Positions 42,375 to 50,583 of a DNA stretch of 64,000 nt are shown in pieces (positions within the stretch are counted from its first letter, which is position 1; each line of letters starts with the position of its first letter). Made by a program: the position numbers and the translations under genes. The stretch spans positions 4,155,001 to 4,219,000 of the forward strand of contig NZ_CP107904.1 of the NCBI RefSeq assembly GCF_036013975.1. Direction: 5' to 3'. This DNA comes from Kitasatospora sp. NBC_00458. Lineage in GTDB: Bacteria > Actinomycetota > Actinomycetes > Streptomycetales > Streptomycetaceae. The notes beneath the pieces were generated by a model, which worked only from the letters and a program-made list of their open reading frames with translations, did no database searches and had not been told where the DNA came from.

Positions 42375-43076
42375 TCAGCTCGCCGAGGGAGCGGGGTCGG
42401 CGGGCGGCTGGGTGGCGGCGGGGTCCGTCGCGGCGGGGCTGGCGGCCGGGCTCGCGCCGTCCGCCGGTGCGCCCGCCGGCGGGGCGGTCGGCGTGCCGGT
42501 CGGGGTGCCGGTGGACCCGGCCGCCGGAGCGGCGCCGGGCGTGCCCGGCTTGCAGCCCTCCTGCTTGGCCATCGCCGCGCCCAGTTCACCGCGCTGCAGC
42601 TTGCCCTGCGCCTGGGTCGAGAGCGAGGCCAGCTGCTGGACCTGGTCGGCGACGCTGCGCAGCCCGTCCGCGAACTTCGCCTGGTCGCCGTTGGGCAGCG
42701 CGTCCAGCTTCTTCTGGACCTCCAGGTAGCCGTCGGCCGCCTTGTTGAGCTCGGCGACGGTGTCCTTCTGCAGGGTGGACCCGTCGTCCACCTTGGGCGC
42801 CCCGGCGCCGTCGATGGCCGCGGCGATGTCCTGGTTGGTCTTCGCCAGCCGCCCGATGTCCGCCGAGAGGCGCTTCTGGAGGTCGGCCGGAACCTCTCCG
42901 GTCTTCACCTGGCCGGTGTCCGCGAGGGCGGTCTGCGCCTGGGCGATCGGGTCCTTGGCCGAGCCGCACACGTTCGCGGCCCAGGACTCCAGCTGCTTGC
43001 TGTTGTCGCCGCAGCCGACGGCGCCGAACGCGAGCAGCGCGCCGAGCGCGGGTACGGCCAGCAGTCGCTTGTTCAC
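42375..43076 (-). CDS. Small secreted lipoprotein, helical
   Basis: The 233-residue protein starts with a lipoprotein signal (LLAVPALGALLAFGAVGC), giving Cys after GAVG. The mature part is an alpha-helical stretch with few motifs (SWAANVCGSAKDPIAQAQTALADTG; LNKAADGYLEVQKKLDALP), similar to small secreted actinobacterial lipoproteins of unknown function, followed by a Pro/Ala/Thr-rich tail (about 60 residues) that may span the cell wall. The GTG at 43076 has AAAGGG 8 nt upstream; an upstream in-frame extension is not signal-like. It is separate from the apgA gene by about 450 bp. Function unknown. Confidence 0.75.
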   Translation of the reverse strand: MNKRLLAVPALGALLAFGAVGCGDNSKQLESWAANVCGSAKDPIAQAQTALADTGQVKTGEVPADLQKRLSADIGRLAKTNQDIAAAIDGAGAPKVDDGSTLQKDTVAELNKAADGYLEVQKKLDALPNGDQAKFADGLRSVADQVQQLASLSTQAQGKLQRGELGAAMAKQEGCKPGTPGAAPAAGSTGTPTGTPTAPPAGAPADGASPAASPAATDPAATQPPADPAPSAS

Positions 43077-43528
43077 CGGGAGAAGCCCTTTCGGTTTCGG
43101 TCGTCGAACAGCGAACCTACACGGCCCCGTACGCCCCCCGGTTCCCGCCCGCACCGCCGCTCCGGCGTTCCGGCGTTCCGGCGGCCGTCGGAGGGGCGGG
43201 GCAACGGGCGCGGTGACGGGCGCGGCGGAGCACTCGGGCACGGCATGCGGAGGAGGCGCGCACGCGTTCGGGATGTACGGCGGCGCACCGGAAGGGGCCT
43301 CCCGCTCGAAGGCCCGCAGGGACTGCTCGTCCGAGGTGTCGGAGGCGTCCGAGGCCTCAGGTGTCCGGTTGTCCGGTTTCGGTGGACGGCGCCGACGACT
43401 TACGGTCGGTGTCCGCTCGCCCGGGTCCGGCCGCCGGCGCCAGGCATCCGGATACCGGTGCCCGACAGTCGCGCGGGGCCGGGACCGACCCCGCCGGGAC
43501 CGACCCCGCCGGAGCTACCTGCCGGACG
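43077..43528. other. 452-bp intergenic region with short repeats
   Basis: No gene is apparent between the lipoprotein and apgA. A 15-bp unit, GGGACCGACCCCGCC, is repeated exactly twice in tandem at 43481-43510, just past the apgA stop, and CGTTCCGG is repeated near 43,160-43,180. The 3' end of the apgA transcript probably lies here. Confidence 0.5.
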
Positions 43529-43951
43529 TCAGACCGCGAGGGCGTCGACCGAGACCGGCCAGCTCATGCGGATCAGGCCGCCGCCGGTACCGCTGGTGAC
43601 CTCCAGGTCCTCGACCAGTCCGGTGAGCACCGCGAGACCGAGGGTGTCCTCGTCCGGGTCGATGCCTTCCGCCGAACCGGCGGCGGTCGGGACGGTGTCG
43701 AGACCGGCCTCGTCCTCGACCTCGATGAGGAAACGCTTCTCCTGGTCGATGAGCGCCACCCGCACCGCGCCGCCGATGCCACCACGCTGGTGCAGGCCGA
43801 CCGCTCGGGAGCACGCCTCACCGACGGCGAGGCGCACCTCGTCGAGCACCGACTCGTCGACCCCCGCTCGTCTGGCGACTGCCGCGGCGACCAGCCGGGC
43901 CGTACGCACGTGCTCGGGAAGCGCACTGAATCGAAGTTCGACGGTTGCCAT
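43529..43951 (-). CDS. apgA: Anti-sigma factor partner of BldG (RsbW-like kinase)
   Basis: The 140-residue protein has a GHKL ATPase fold of the anti-sigma type: RLVAAAVARRAGVDESVLDEVRLAVGEACSRAVGLH carries the N-box Glu/Asn-like region, and TLGLAVLTGLVEDLEV the later ATP-lid segment. It lies 174 bp downstream of bldG on the same strand. In S. coelicolor the gene in this position (SCO3548, ApgA) interacts with BldG and with a sigma factor to control differentiation and antibiotic production. Assignment rests on sequence plus position. The ATG at 43951 follows GAGGGGGAGAG, a good ribosome-binding site. Confidence 0.9.
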   Translation of the reverse strand: MATVELRFSALPEHVRTARLVAAAVARRAGVDESVLDEVRLAVGEACSRAVGLHQRGGIGGAVRVALIDQEKRFLIEVEDEAGLDTVPTAAGSAEGIDPDEDTLGLAVLTGLVEDLEVTSGTGGGLIRMSWPVSVDALAV

Positions 43952-44125
43952 CTCTCCCCCTCGGGGTCTCCGACCGGGGCCCGGGACACGGCCCCTGCGG
44001 GCCGACGTCCACCGGCCCCGGGACGGCCGGACGGGCCGGGGCCGCGAAGAGCGGGCCCCGGCTCCCGGACGCGTAAGGATCGGGCGGGACGGCCACGGAT
44101 GGCCGGCCCGGCCGGGTCAGTCCGG

Positions 44126-44467
44126 TCAGTCGGTCGCGTTGACCGCGTCGTCCACCGAGTTGTGGATCGGGAAGACCTTGGTCAGGCCGGTGATCCGGAA
44201 GATCTTGAGGATGCGCTCCTGGTTGCAGACCAGTCGCAGGGAACCCTCGTGGGCGCGCACCCGCTTCAAACCGCCCACCAGCACGCCGAGGCCGGTGGAG
44301 TCCAGGAAGTCCACGCCCTCCATGTCGACGACGAGGTGGTAGCTGCCGTCGTTGACGAGCTCGACCAGCTGCTCGCGCAGCTTCGGGGCGGTGTACACAT
44401 CGATCTCGCCGCCAACCTCGACGACCGTGCGATCGCCGACTGTACGGGTCGACAGGGACAGGTCCAC
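44126..44467 (-). CDS. bldG: Anti-sigma factor antagonist BldG
   Basis: The 113-residue STAS-domain protein is almost the same as S. coelicolor BldG through most of its length as I recall it (GGEIDVYTAPKLREQLVELV, then the DSTGLGVLVGGLKRV loop and ILKIFRITGLTKVFPIH). The phospho-accepting serine is S57 in FLDSTGL, the position known in BldG. It controls aerial growth and antibiotic production by releasing sigma factors from anti-sigma partners. The GTG at 44467 follows GGAGG by 5 nt. It is divergent from the helicase gene, and the 222-bp gap must contain both promoters. The apgA gene lies downstream. Confidence 0.96.
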   Translation of the reverse strand: MDLSLSTRTVGDRTVVEVGGEIDVYTAPKLREQLVELVNDGSYHLVVDMEGVDFLDSTGLGVLVGGLKRVRAHEGSLRLVCNQERILKIFRITGLTKVFPIHNSVDDAVNATD

Positions 44468-44689
44468 GGAACCTCCAGCACCTTGCCTTGCTACGTCATT
44501 GCGATCTTCGGCCGGACGGCCGCCACCGCATGGTCACAAGCCCCGGGCACACCCGGCGAATGCATGGCAAGCCTCGGCGCTGCGACCCCCGGCCGTACGG
44601 CCGTCACGGCCACATTCAACCACCTGCGACCATGACCGCACGATGGCTTGGGGCGATTCTGCGTCACTCCGGTGACACACTGGGTCCTC

Positions 44690-47098
44690 ATGCCGCCGCG
44701 TCACAGCCTGCCCGAGGCACTGCTCACGACCCTGTCCACCACCCGCGGGCGGTCGGACCGGCTCACCCATACGGAGCACCTTCCCGCCCGGGCCGCCCGC
44801 TATTCACCGTGGCCCGACTGGATCCGGCCCGAGATCGTCGCCTCCGCCCGGGCCCTGGGCGTGGAACGCCCGTGGGCCCATCAGGCAGAAGCGATGAACC
44901 TGGCCAAATCCGGCCATACTGTGGTGATCGCCACAGGTACCGCCTCGGGCAAGTCCCTCGGCTACCTGGCGCCCGTGCTCTCCGATCTGCTGGACGGAAC
45001 CGAGGCCCGCAACGGGCGTGGCGCCACCGCGCTCTACCTCGCCCCCACCAAGGCACTGGCGGCCGACCAGCGCCGACGGGCCGCGGACCTCGCCCCGCCC
45101 AGGGTCCGGGCCGCCCTCTACGACGGCGACACCCCACCCGAGGAACGCGAGTGGGTCCGCCAGTACGCCTCGTACGTCCTCACCAACCCGGACATGCTGC
45201 ACCGCGGCATCCTGCCCGCCCACGCCCGCTGGTCCTCCTTCCTCAAGACCCTGCGCTACGTCGTGATCGACGAGTGCCACAGCTACCGGGGCGTGTTCGG
45301 CTCGCACGTCGCCCAGGTCCTGCGACGGCTGCGCCGGATCTGCGCCCGGTACGGCTCCACGCCCACCTTCCTGCTCGCCTCCGCCACCACCGCCGACCCG
45401 GCCGTCACCGCGCGGCGGCTCACCGGTCTGCCCGCCGACGCGGTGACCGAGGACGCCTCCCCGCGCGGACCGATGGTGTTCGGACTCTGGGAGCCACCGC
45501 TCACCGAGAACGTCGGCGAGCACGGCGCACCCGTCCGCCGGACCGCCACCGCCGAGGCCGCCCACCTCCTGACCGACCTGGTCGAGCGGGAGACCCGCAC
45601 CGTCGTCTTCGTCCGTTCCCGCCGCTCCGCCGAACTGGTCGCGCTGCAGACCCAGGACCAGCTCGGCCGGCCGCTCGCCGACCGGGTGGCCGCCTACCGG
45701 GGCGGCTACCTCGCCGACGAACGCCGTGCCCTGGAACGCGACCTGCACTCCGGTCGACTGCTCGGTCTGGCGTCCACCTCCGCTCTGGAGCTCGGTGTCG
45801 ACATCTCCGGCCTGGACGCCGTACTGATGGCCGGCTACCCCGGGACCCGGGCCTCCCTCTGGCAGCAGGCCGGACGCGCCGGGCGCGAGGCCCAGGGCGC
45901 CCTAGCCGTCCTGATCGCCCGGGACGACCCGCTGGACACCTACCTCGTGCACCACCCGGAGGCGCTGTTCGCCACCCCTGTCGAGGCAACCGTCCTGGAC
46001 CCGGACAACCCGCACGTCCTCGCCCCGCACCTGTGCGCGGCCGCCGCCGAGCTCCCGCTCACCAATACCGACCTGGAGCTGTTCGGCCCCTCCGCCGCAC
46101 CGCTGCTGCCGGTACTGGAACGGCGCGGACTACTCCGCCGGCGCGGCGACGCCTGGTACTGGACCCGCCGCGAACGGGCCGCCGACGGCGTCGACCTGCG
46201 CGGCAACGGGGGCAACCCGGTGCAGATCGTCGAAGCCCCGACCGGTCGGCTGCTCGGCACCGTGGACGCCTCCGCCGCCCACACCACCGTCCACACCGGA
46301 GCCGTCCACCTCCACCGGGGCCGCAGCTACCTCGTCCGGGAGTTCGACCTCGACAACTCGGTCGCCCTGGTGGAGCCCGCCGACCCGCCCTACACGACCG
46401 CGGCGCGCGACATCACCTCCATCTCGGTGCTCTCCACCGACACCACCGTCGAGTGGGGCGAGGGCCGGCTCAGCTTCGGTTCGGTCGAGGTGGTCAACCA
46501 GGTGGTCGGCTACCTCCGGAAGCGGATCTCCACCGGGGAGATCATGGGCGAGAGCAAGCTCGACCTGCCGCCCCGCACCCTGCGCACCCGGGCCGTCTGG
46601 TGGTCCGTCACCGAGGACCAGCTCCTCGACGCGGACATCCCGGTCGACCAGCTCCCCGGTGCCGCCCACGCCGCCGAACACGCCTCGATCGGCCTGCTCC
46701 CGCTCTTCGCCACCTGTGACCGCTGGGACATCGGCGGCGTCTCGGTACCGCTCCACCCCGACACCGGCCTGCCCACCGTGTTCGTCTACGACGGCCACCC
46801 CGGCGGCGCCGGCTTCGCCGAACGGGGCTTCCAGCGGGCCTTCCAGTGGCTCACGGCCACCCGGGAGGCGATCGCGGCCTGCGAGTGCGAGCGCGGCTGC
46901 CCCTCCTGCGTGCAGTCGCCCAAGTGCGGCAACGGGAACGACCCGCTGGACAAGGCGGCCGCCGTCCGGCTGCTGGACGTGCTGCTCACGGGTGCGCCGG
47001 CAGCGACGACCGGGCGTCCGGACGGGGGAACGGAGGCGGGAACGGACGGGAAGGCGGCCGAGGAGCCCGGGGAAGACCGCGCGACCGGGGGGTCATGA
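44690..47098 (+). CDS. DEAD/DEAH-box helicase with C-terminal DUF1998, MrfA/YprA-like
   Basis: The 802-residue SF2 helicase resembles Bacillus MrfA (YprA) and Hrq1. Motifs in order: Q-like region PWAHQAEAM, motif I ATGTASGKS, motif II IDECHSYRG, motif III LASATT, motif V STSALELGVDI, motif VI QQAGRAGR. The C-terminal DUF1998 part has a four-cysteine cluster (CECERGCPSCVQSPKCGNGNDPLDK region), which in MrfA is needed for repair of mitomycin damage. The ATG at 44690 is chosen; an upstream GTG at 44672 is possible. The last 40 residues are low-complexity. It is divergent from bldG and its stop codon abuts that of the last Tad gene (TCATGA). Confidence 0.92.
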   Translation: MPPRHSLPEALLTTLSTTRGRSDRLTHTEHLPARAARYSPWPDWIRPEIVASARALGVERPWAHQAEAMNLAKSGHTVVIATGTASGKSLGYLAPVLSDLLDGTEARNGRGATALYLAPTKALAADQRRRAADLAPPRVRAALYDGDTPPEEREWVRQYASYVLTNPDMLHRGILPAHARWSSFLKTLRYVVIDECHSYRGVFGSHVAQVLRRLRRICARYGSTPTFLLASATTADPAVTARRLTGLPADAVTEDASPRGPMVFGLWEPPLTENVGEHGAPVRRTATAEAAHLLTDLVERETRTVVFVRSRRSAELVALQTQDQLGRPLADRVAAYRGGYLADERRALERDLHSGRLLGLASTSALELGVDISGLDAVLMAGYPGTRASLWQQAGRAGREAQGALAVLIARDDPLDTYLVHHPEALFATPVEATVLDPDNPHVLAPHLCAAAAELPLTNTDLELFGPSAAPLLPVLERRGLLRRRGDAWYWTRRERAADGVDLRGNGGNPVQIVEAPTGRLLGTVDASAAHTTVHTGAVHLHRGRSYLVREFDLDNSVALVEPADPPYTTAARDITSISVLSTDTTVEWGEGRLSFGSVEVVNQVVGYLRKRISTGEIMGESKLDLPPRTLRTRAVWWSVTEDQLLDADIPVDQLPGAAHAAEHASIGLLPLFATCDRWDIGGVSVPLHPDTGLPTVFVYDGHPGGAGFAERGFQRAFQWLTATREAIAACECERGCPSCVQSPKCGNGNDPLDKAAAVRLLDVLLTGAPAATTGRPDGGTEAGTDGKAAEEPGEDRATGGS

Positions 47099-47653
47099 GT
47101 CCGTCCCTCCGGTCCGGGCGCCCCGGACGGCCGGGTCGGGTGCCGGGGTGACCGGCTCGCCGACCGCGGCACGCGCGTCCTCGTCCGTCGGGGCGACCGC
47201 GGCCCGGACCGGTCCTGCCCGCGCCCGGGCCCTGGCCGGACCGACGGGCAGCCTGAGCGGCAGCCCGGTGACCTGTACCTCCGCCACGACCTCGACGGCG
47301 TCCGCCTCCCGGTCCACCGAGCAGGAGACCACGGTGGCCGACTGCGCGGCCGCCACGGCACCGGCCCGGCCGCAGCCGCCGTCCGTGTCCAGCAGCAACC
47401 CGCCGGCCGCCGCGAGCGCCGACAGGTCGGCGGCGGACTCCGCCCGGTGCCGCGCGCCGACCACCGCACCCGCCGACAGCACGACGGTGAACGCCGCACA
47501 GCCCAGCAGCGCGCACACCACCAGCCAGACCGTCCCGGACCCGGTGTCGGACCTGCCACCGAGCACCCGCGACCGACCGAACCGGAGCCGCGCCGCACGG
47601 CGCACCACCGCCGCGACGGCCGTCAGCCCCGTCAACCCCGTCAGCCGGGCCAC
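47093..47653 (-). CDS. TadE/G-like secreted protein, Rv3654c family
   Basis: The 186-residue protein has a single N-terminal helix after the short basic segment (GSGTVWLVVCALLGCAAFTVVLSAGAVVGARHRAESAADLSALAAAGGLL), the pattern of pseudopilin-like TadE/TadG proteins. Two cysteine-containing stretches (GGCGRAG and VSCSVDR) may form a disulfide, as in the Rv3654c family known from helicase-linked Tad loci. GTG at 47653 overlaps the end of the TadE gene by 13 nt. It is the last gene of the leftward Tad operon and its stop abuts the convergent helicase stop. It may be a minor pseudopilin of the secretion system. Confidence 0.78.
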   Translation of the reverse strand: MARLTGLTGLTAVAAVVRRAARLRFGRSRVLGGRSDTGSGTVWLVVCALLGCAAFTVVLSAGAVVGARHRAESAADLSALAAAGGLLLDTDGGCGRAGAVAAAQSATVVSCSVDREADAVEVVAEVQVTGLPLRLPVGPARARARAGPVRAAVAPTDEDARAAVGEPVTPAPDPAVRGARTGGTDS

Positions 47654-48093
47654 GGACCGGCACCTCCCTCCCCGCCCCGCAGGGTGTCCTCCCGCGCCGC
47701 CACGGCGGCCGCGCCCAGCCGCACCGAGAGCACGCCCGCGAGCCTGCCCGGCGCCGCGGACGGCGCGTCCACGGCCACCCGGACGGTGTCCGCCATCAGC
47801 TCGACCCGGACCTCCGCCCCGGGCGGAGCGGCCGCCCGGGCGATCCCGGCGGCGTCCGCCTCGCCGCGCGCGGCCGCCCGGGCCCCCACCCGCGCCGCAT
47901 CCACGCAGCGGAGCTGGGCGGCCGCCGCGAGCACGGCCCAGACCAGCATCGCGGCCAGCACCACCAACGCCGGCAGCGCGACGGCGGTCTCGGCGGTGAC
48001 GAAACCGCCGTCGCCCCGCCGCCGGAACCGTCCGGTCCGACCGCCCCGCAACGGCCTCACCCGCCGCCCCGCGCACTGCCCGTCAGGTCGCAT
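47641..48093 (-). CDS. TadE-family minor pseudopilin
   Basis: The 150-residue protein has a basic N-terminus, then GGFVTAETAVALPALVVLAAMLVWAVLAAAAQLRCVDAARVGARAAARGE, which is the TadE signature: a Glu at position +5-like (TAETAV) inside a hydrophobic helix that follows a Gly. The rest is a beta-rich extracytoplasmic part. TadE proteins join the Flp pilus and help its export or priming. The ATG at 48093 overlaps the DUF4244 gene end by 11 nt, which supports co-translation. It is followed by a second TadE-like gene in the same operon. The functional pilus in actinobacteria is not well studied. Confidence 0.82.
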   Translation of the reverse strand: MRPDGQCAGRRVRPLRGGRTGRFRRRGDGGFVTAETAVALPALVVLAAMLVWAVLAAAAQLRCVDAARVGARAAARGEADAAGIARAAAPPGAEVRVELMADTVRVAVDAPSAAPGRLAGVLSVRLGAAAVAAREDTLRGGEGGAGPWPG

Positions 48094-48367
48094 GGAGCGC
48101 TCGGTCCAGGACGTCGGTCAGCGCACCGAGGACGGCCGGACTGGTCACCACCTTGTAGAGCCCGGCGGCCAGCGCACACGCCCCGAGGGTCCCGACCGCG
48201 TACTCCGCCGTGGTCATCCCGGCGTCGGAGCCGGCCCTCGCCCGGACCGCCCGCAGGATCCGGCGGACCACCCAGCGGCCCCGGCGCCGGTACAACCGCG
48301 CCCTCCGAGCGGGCGAACCTCCCGCGACCGCGGTGGGCTTGAGCACTGCGTCCATCACTGCATCCAT
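48083..48367 (-). CDS. DUF4244 Flp-type prepilin
   Basis: This 94-residue protein has a 50-residue Arg-rich leader, then SDAGMTTAEYAVGTLGACALAAGLYKVV. The pattern G, then MTTAEY with Glu as the fifth residue of the mature form, then a long hydrophobic stretch, is the type IVb prepilin layout, matching DUF4244. It would be cut after Gly by a prepilin peptidase (no such peptidase is in the window) and assembled by the TadA-TadB-TadC machine upstream. The ATG at 48367 follows AAGGGG by 6 nt. A 125-bp gap from TadC may let it be expressed more than the other genes. Confidence 0.85.
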   Translation of the reverse strand: MDAVMDAVLKPTAVAGGSPARRARLYRRRGRWVVRRILRAVRARAGSDAGMTTAEYAVGTLGACALAAGLYKVVTSPAVLGALTDVLDRALHAT

Positions 48368-48492
48368 GGTTTTCCCCTTGAGTCGATTTCGGTTCCGATC
48401 CGGTCGGCTGCGACGGCGGTGGCCAGGGCCGCCGCCGTCGCAGCCGGCGCCGCTCGGCCGGGCGGGCCGAGCGGAAACAACAGGACGATCCG

Positions 48493-49377
48493 TCACATGG
48501 CCTGGGCGAAGCGGGCGGTGAGGCCCACCACCACCGGGACCACGCCGAGCAGGACGAAGGCCGGGAGGAAGCAGAGCCCGAGCGGCGCCGTGGCGAGCAC
48601 GCCCGCCCTGCGCACCCGGGTGTGCGCCGCCCGGACGGCCTCCGCCCGTCGTCCCTCCGCCAGCCCGGTGAGCGCCCCCGCCGCGGGGGCCCCGCTGAGG
48701 CTCGTCCGGACCATGCAGCGGGCCAGCGGCGCCAGCGCGGGGTGCTCCCGGCCCAACCTGCTCCAGCAGTGCTCCGGCGCCGTCCCCAGGGCGAGTTCAG
48801 CCGCCGCGGCCGTCAGTCTCGGGCCCATCGGGGCACCCAGGCTCCGGCCGACCGCCGCGACGGCCTCGGCGGGCGAGGCCGCCGAGCCCAGGCAGGCGGC
48901 CAGCAGTTCGGCGGTGAGCGGCAGCTGCCGGACCAGCCGCCGCTCGTCCTCCAGGGCGCGTCGCTCCGCCGGGGAGCGGGCCCGCGGCAGCCACCGGCAC
49001 AGCCCGGCCGTCAGCAGCCCGCCGGCCACCAGTCCGACGCCGCCCCCGAGGAACACGGCCGCGCCGATCCCGGCGGTGGCCGCCGCCGCTGCCCGCCGCA
49101 CCCGCTCCGCCCGGGCGGAGCCCCCGGCGGCCTTCCCGGCCGCTTCCCGGCCGCGTTTCCCGCCGCCCGGCCGCCACCGGCCGGACCGTACCGGTGGCCG
49201 CCGACCGACCGGGCCGGTCCACCGGCCCACCGGGCGCCCCGCCGGAGGGCCTGCCGGACCGGCCCAGGCCGCCGACCGCCTCCGCTCCGCCCGTCGTGCG
49301 CGCCATTCGCCGTGGACCATCGCGCCGACCGCGGCCACGGGCGCCACGGCGTAGGCCCAGTCCGCCGTCCGCGTCAC
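48493..49377 (-). CDS. TadC-like type II secretion F-domain protein
   Basis: The 294-residue inner-membrane protein has an Arg/Pro-rich N-terminal cytosolic stretch, helices near GIGAAVFLGGGVGLVAGGLLTAGL, a T2SSF cytosolic domain (RRLVRQLPLTAELLAACLGSAASPAEAVAAVGRSLGAPMGPRLTAAAAEL), and C-terminal helices (VLATAPLGLCFLPAFVLLGVVPVVVGL). It forms the pilus platform with TadB. The GTG at 49377 overlaps TadB's stop (GTGA), fixing the start although the frame is open far upstream inside TadB. It lacks nothing obvious for the family, but the N-terminal 90 residues with long Gly/Arg/Pro runs are unusual. Confidence 0.82.
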   Translation of the reverse strand: MTRTADWAYAVAPVAAVGAMVHGEWRARRAERRRSAAWAGPAGPPAGRPVGRWTGPVGRRPPVRSGRWRPGGGKRGREAAGKAAGGSARAERVRRAAAAATAGIGAAVFLGGGVGLVAGGLLTAGLCRWLPRARSPAERRALEDERRLVRQLPLTAELLAACLGSAASPAEAVAAVGRSLGAPMGPRLTAAAAELALGTAPEHCWSRLGREHPALAPLARCMVRTSLSGAPAAGALTGLAEGRRAEAVRAAHTRVRRAGVLATAPLGLCFLPAFVLLGVVPVVVGLTARFAQAM

Positions 49378-50474
49378 GACGACATCGCCTCCCGTCGGAA
49401 CGATCCGCTCGGCCGCCCCTCCCGCACCCGGGTGCGGGAGATCCCGCACCTCCACCCGTCGCCGGCCTCCGGCCGCCCCTCGACGGGCGGCCCGCCCTCC
49501 GGAGGGGCTTCCAGCGCCCCCTCTGCCGCCGACCGGACGATGCGCGCCGTCCAGGCCAGTCCGAGCCCCTCCAGGGCCGCCCCCGCCACCAGGCAGGCCA
49601 GCCCGGCGGACGTGTGGAGCAGGACGTCCAACGGCCGGGCACCCATCGCCGCACCGAGCAGCAGCCCCGCGAACGGCAACCCGGCCAGCACCGCGATCGT
49701 GGTGCGCGGCGCCGCCAGTTCGGCGGCGATCTCCTCGGCCAGCGACCGTTCGACGCGCAGCGCCTCGGCCACCCCGTCGAGCCCGGCCGCCAGCCCGCTC
49801 CCGCCGTCGGAGGCGACCCGCCAGCAGGCGGCCACGGCGGCCGCCCCGCGGCCGCCCGGCAGTTCGGCGAGCAGCCGGAGCGCGGCGGGCACGTCCGCGC
49901 CGTACCGTCCGGCCGCGAGCCGGGCGACCGGCTCCTGACCGATCCGGCTCAGCTCGGCGCGGTCGGCGGCGATCCGCGTGGTCACCAGGTGCAGGGCCTG
50001 TTCGGGAGTCGCCCCGCTGCGAAGCTCTCCCGCCAGAGCGGCGCAGAGCTCCACCACCGCGGCCGCCCGCAGCCCGGCCTCGACCGCCGCCGCCCGCCGC
50101 AGCCGCCACCGCCGTACCGGCAGGACGGCCAGCCCGGCGGCCAGCACGGGGACGGGCGACACCGTCACCCAGCAGGCCGCCAACCCGCCGGGCAGGAGCA
50201 GCAGTTCGGGTGCACCGCGGACACTCCGCCAGAGCCTGCCCGCCCGGCCGCCGAGCAGCGCCACGGCCCGCGGCCGGGGCCGTCGACCCCACCCACCGCC
50301 GTCGAACCCACCGGCTCCGCCGAACCCGCCGACCTCACCGAGCCCGCCGAGCATCCCCCTGGTCCGCCGGACCCCCGCGAACTGCCGCTGCAGGCGCCAC
50401 CATCCGGCCGTCGCCGCTCCGCAGAGCGCCGTCGTCCAGCAGAGTTCGACCCGGTCAACCGTCATGTCCGTCAC
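49374..50474 (-). CDS. TadB-like type II secretion F-domain protein
   Basis: The 366-residue protein has an N-terminal helix, a Gly-rich segment, two helices (LLLPGGLAACWVTVSPVPVLAAGLAVLP), a T2SSF cytosolic domain (RAAAVVELCAALAGELRSGATPEQALHLV and later VERSLAEEIAAELAAPRTTIAVLAGLPFAGLLLGAAMG) and a C-terminal helix. GAGGAG lies 6 nt before the GTG at 50474; a TTG at 50477 is also in frame and an ATG at 50465 too. It pairs with TadC as the platform on which the TadA ATPase acts. A short overlapping ORF lies between it and tadA. The C-terminal tail after the last helix is Pro/Arg/Gly-rich. Confidence 0.82.
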   Translation of the reverse strand: MTDMTVDRVELCWTTALCGAATAGWWRLQRQFAGVRRTRGMLGGLGEVGGFGGAGGFDGGGWGRRPRPRAVALLGGRAGRLWRSVRGAPELLLLPGGLAACWVTVSPVPVLAAGLAVLPVRRWRLRRAAAVEAGLRAAAVVELCAALAGELRSGATPEQALHLVTTRIAADRAELSRIGQEPVARLAAGRYGADVPAALRLLAELPGGRGAAAVAACWRVASDGGSGLAAGLDGVAEALRVERSLAEEIAAELAAPRTTIAVLAGLPFAGLLLGAAMGARPLDVLLHTSAGLACLVAGAALEGLGLAWTARIVRSAAEGALEAPPEGGPPVEGRPEAGDGWRCGISRTRVREGRPSGSFRREAMSS

Positions 50475-50583
50475 CAACCTCTCCTCGGTCTCTCCCGCTC
50501 CACGTCCCGGGCATCAGCAGTGCGCCCGCCACGCATCCGCACAGCAGTAGGACGAACACCGCCTCCGCCGAGGCCGCCGTCAC
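50455..50583 (-). CDS. Small 42-residue membrane ORF between tadA and tadB
   Basis: GTG at 50583 overlaps the tadA stop (GTGA) and the frame ends inside the first codons of tadB. It encodes VTAASAEAVFVLLLCGCVAGALLMPGTW and a short polar tail: one predicted transmembrane helix. Overlap at both ends and the hydrophobic helix suggest a real translated product that couples the two large genes. No homologue is known to me, and the ORF could also be only a coupling device. Confidence 0.5.
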   Translation of the reverse strand: MTAASAEAVFVLLLCGCVAGALLMPGTWSGRDRGEVGDGHDG

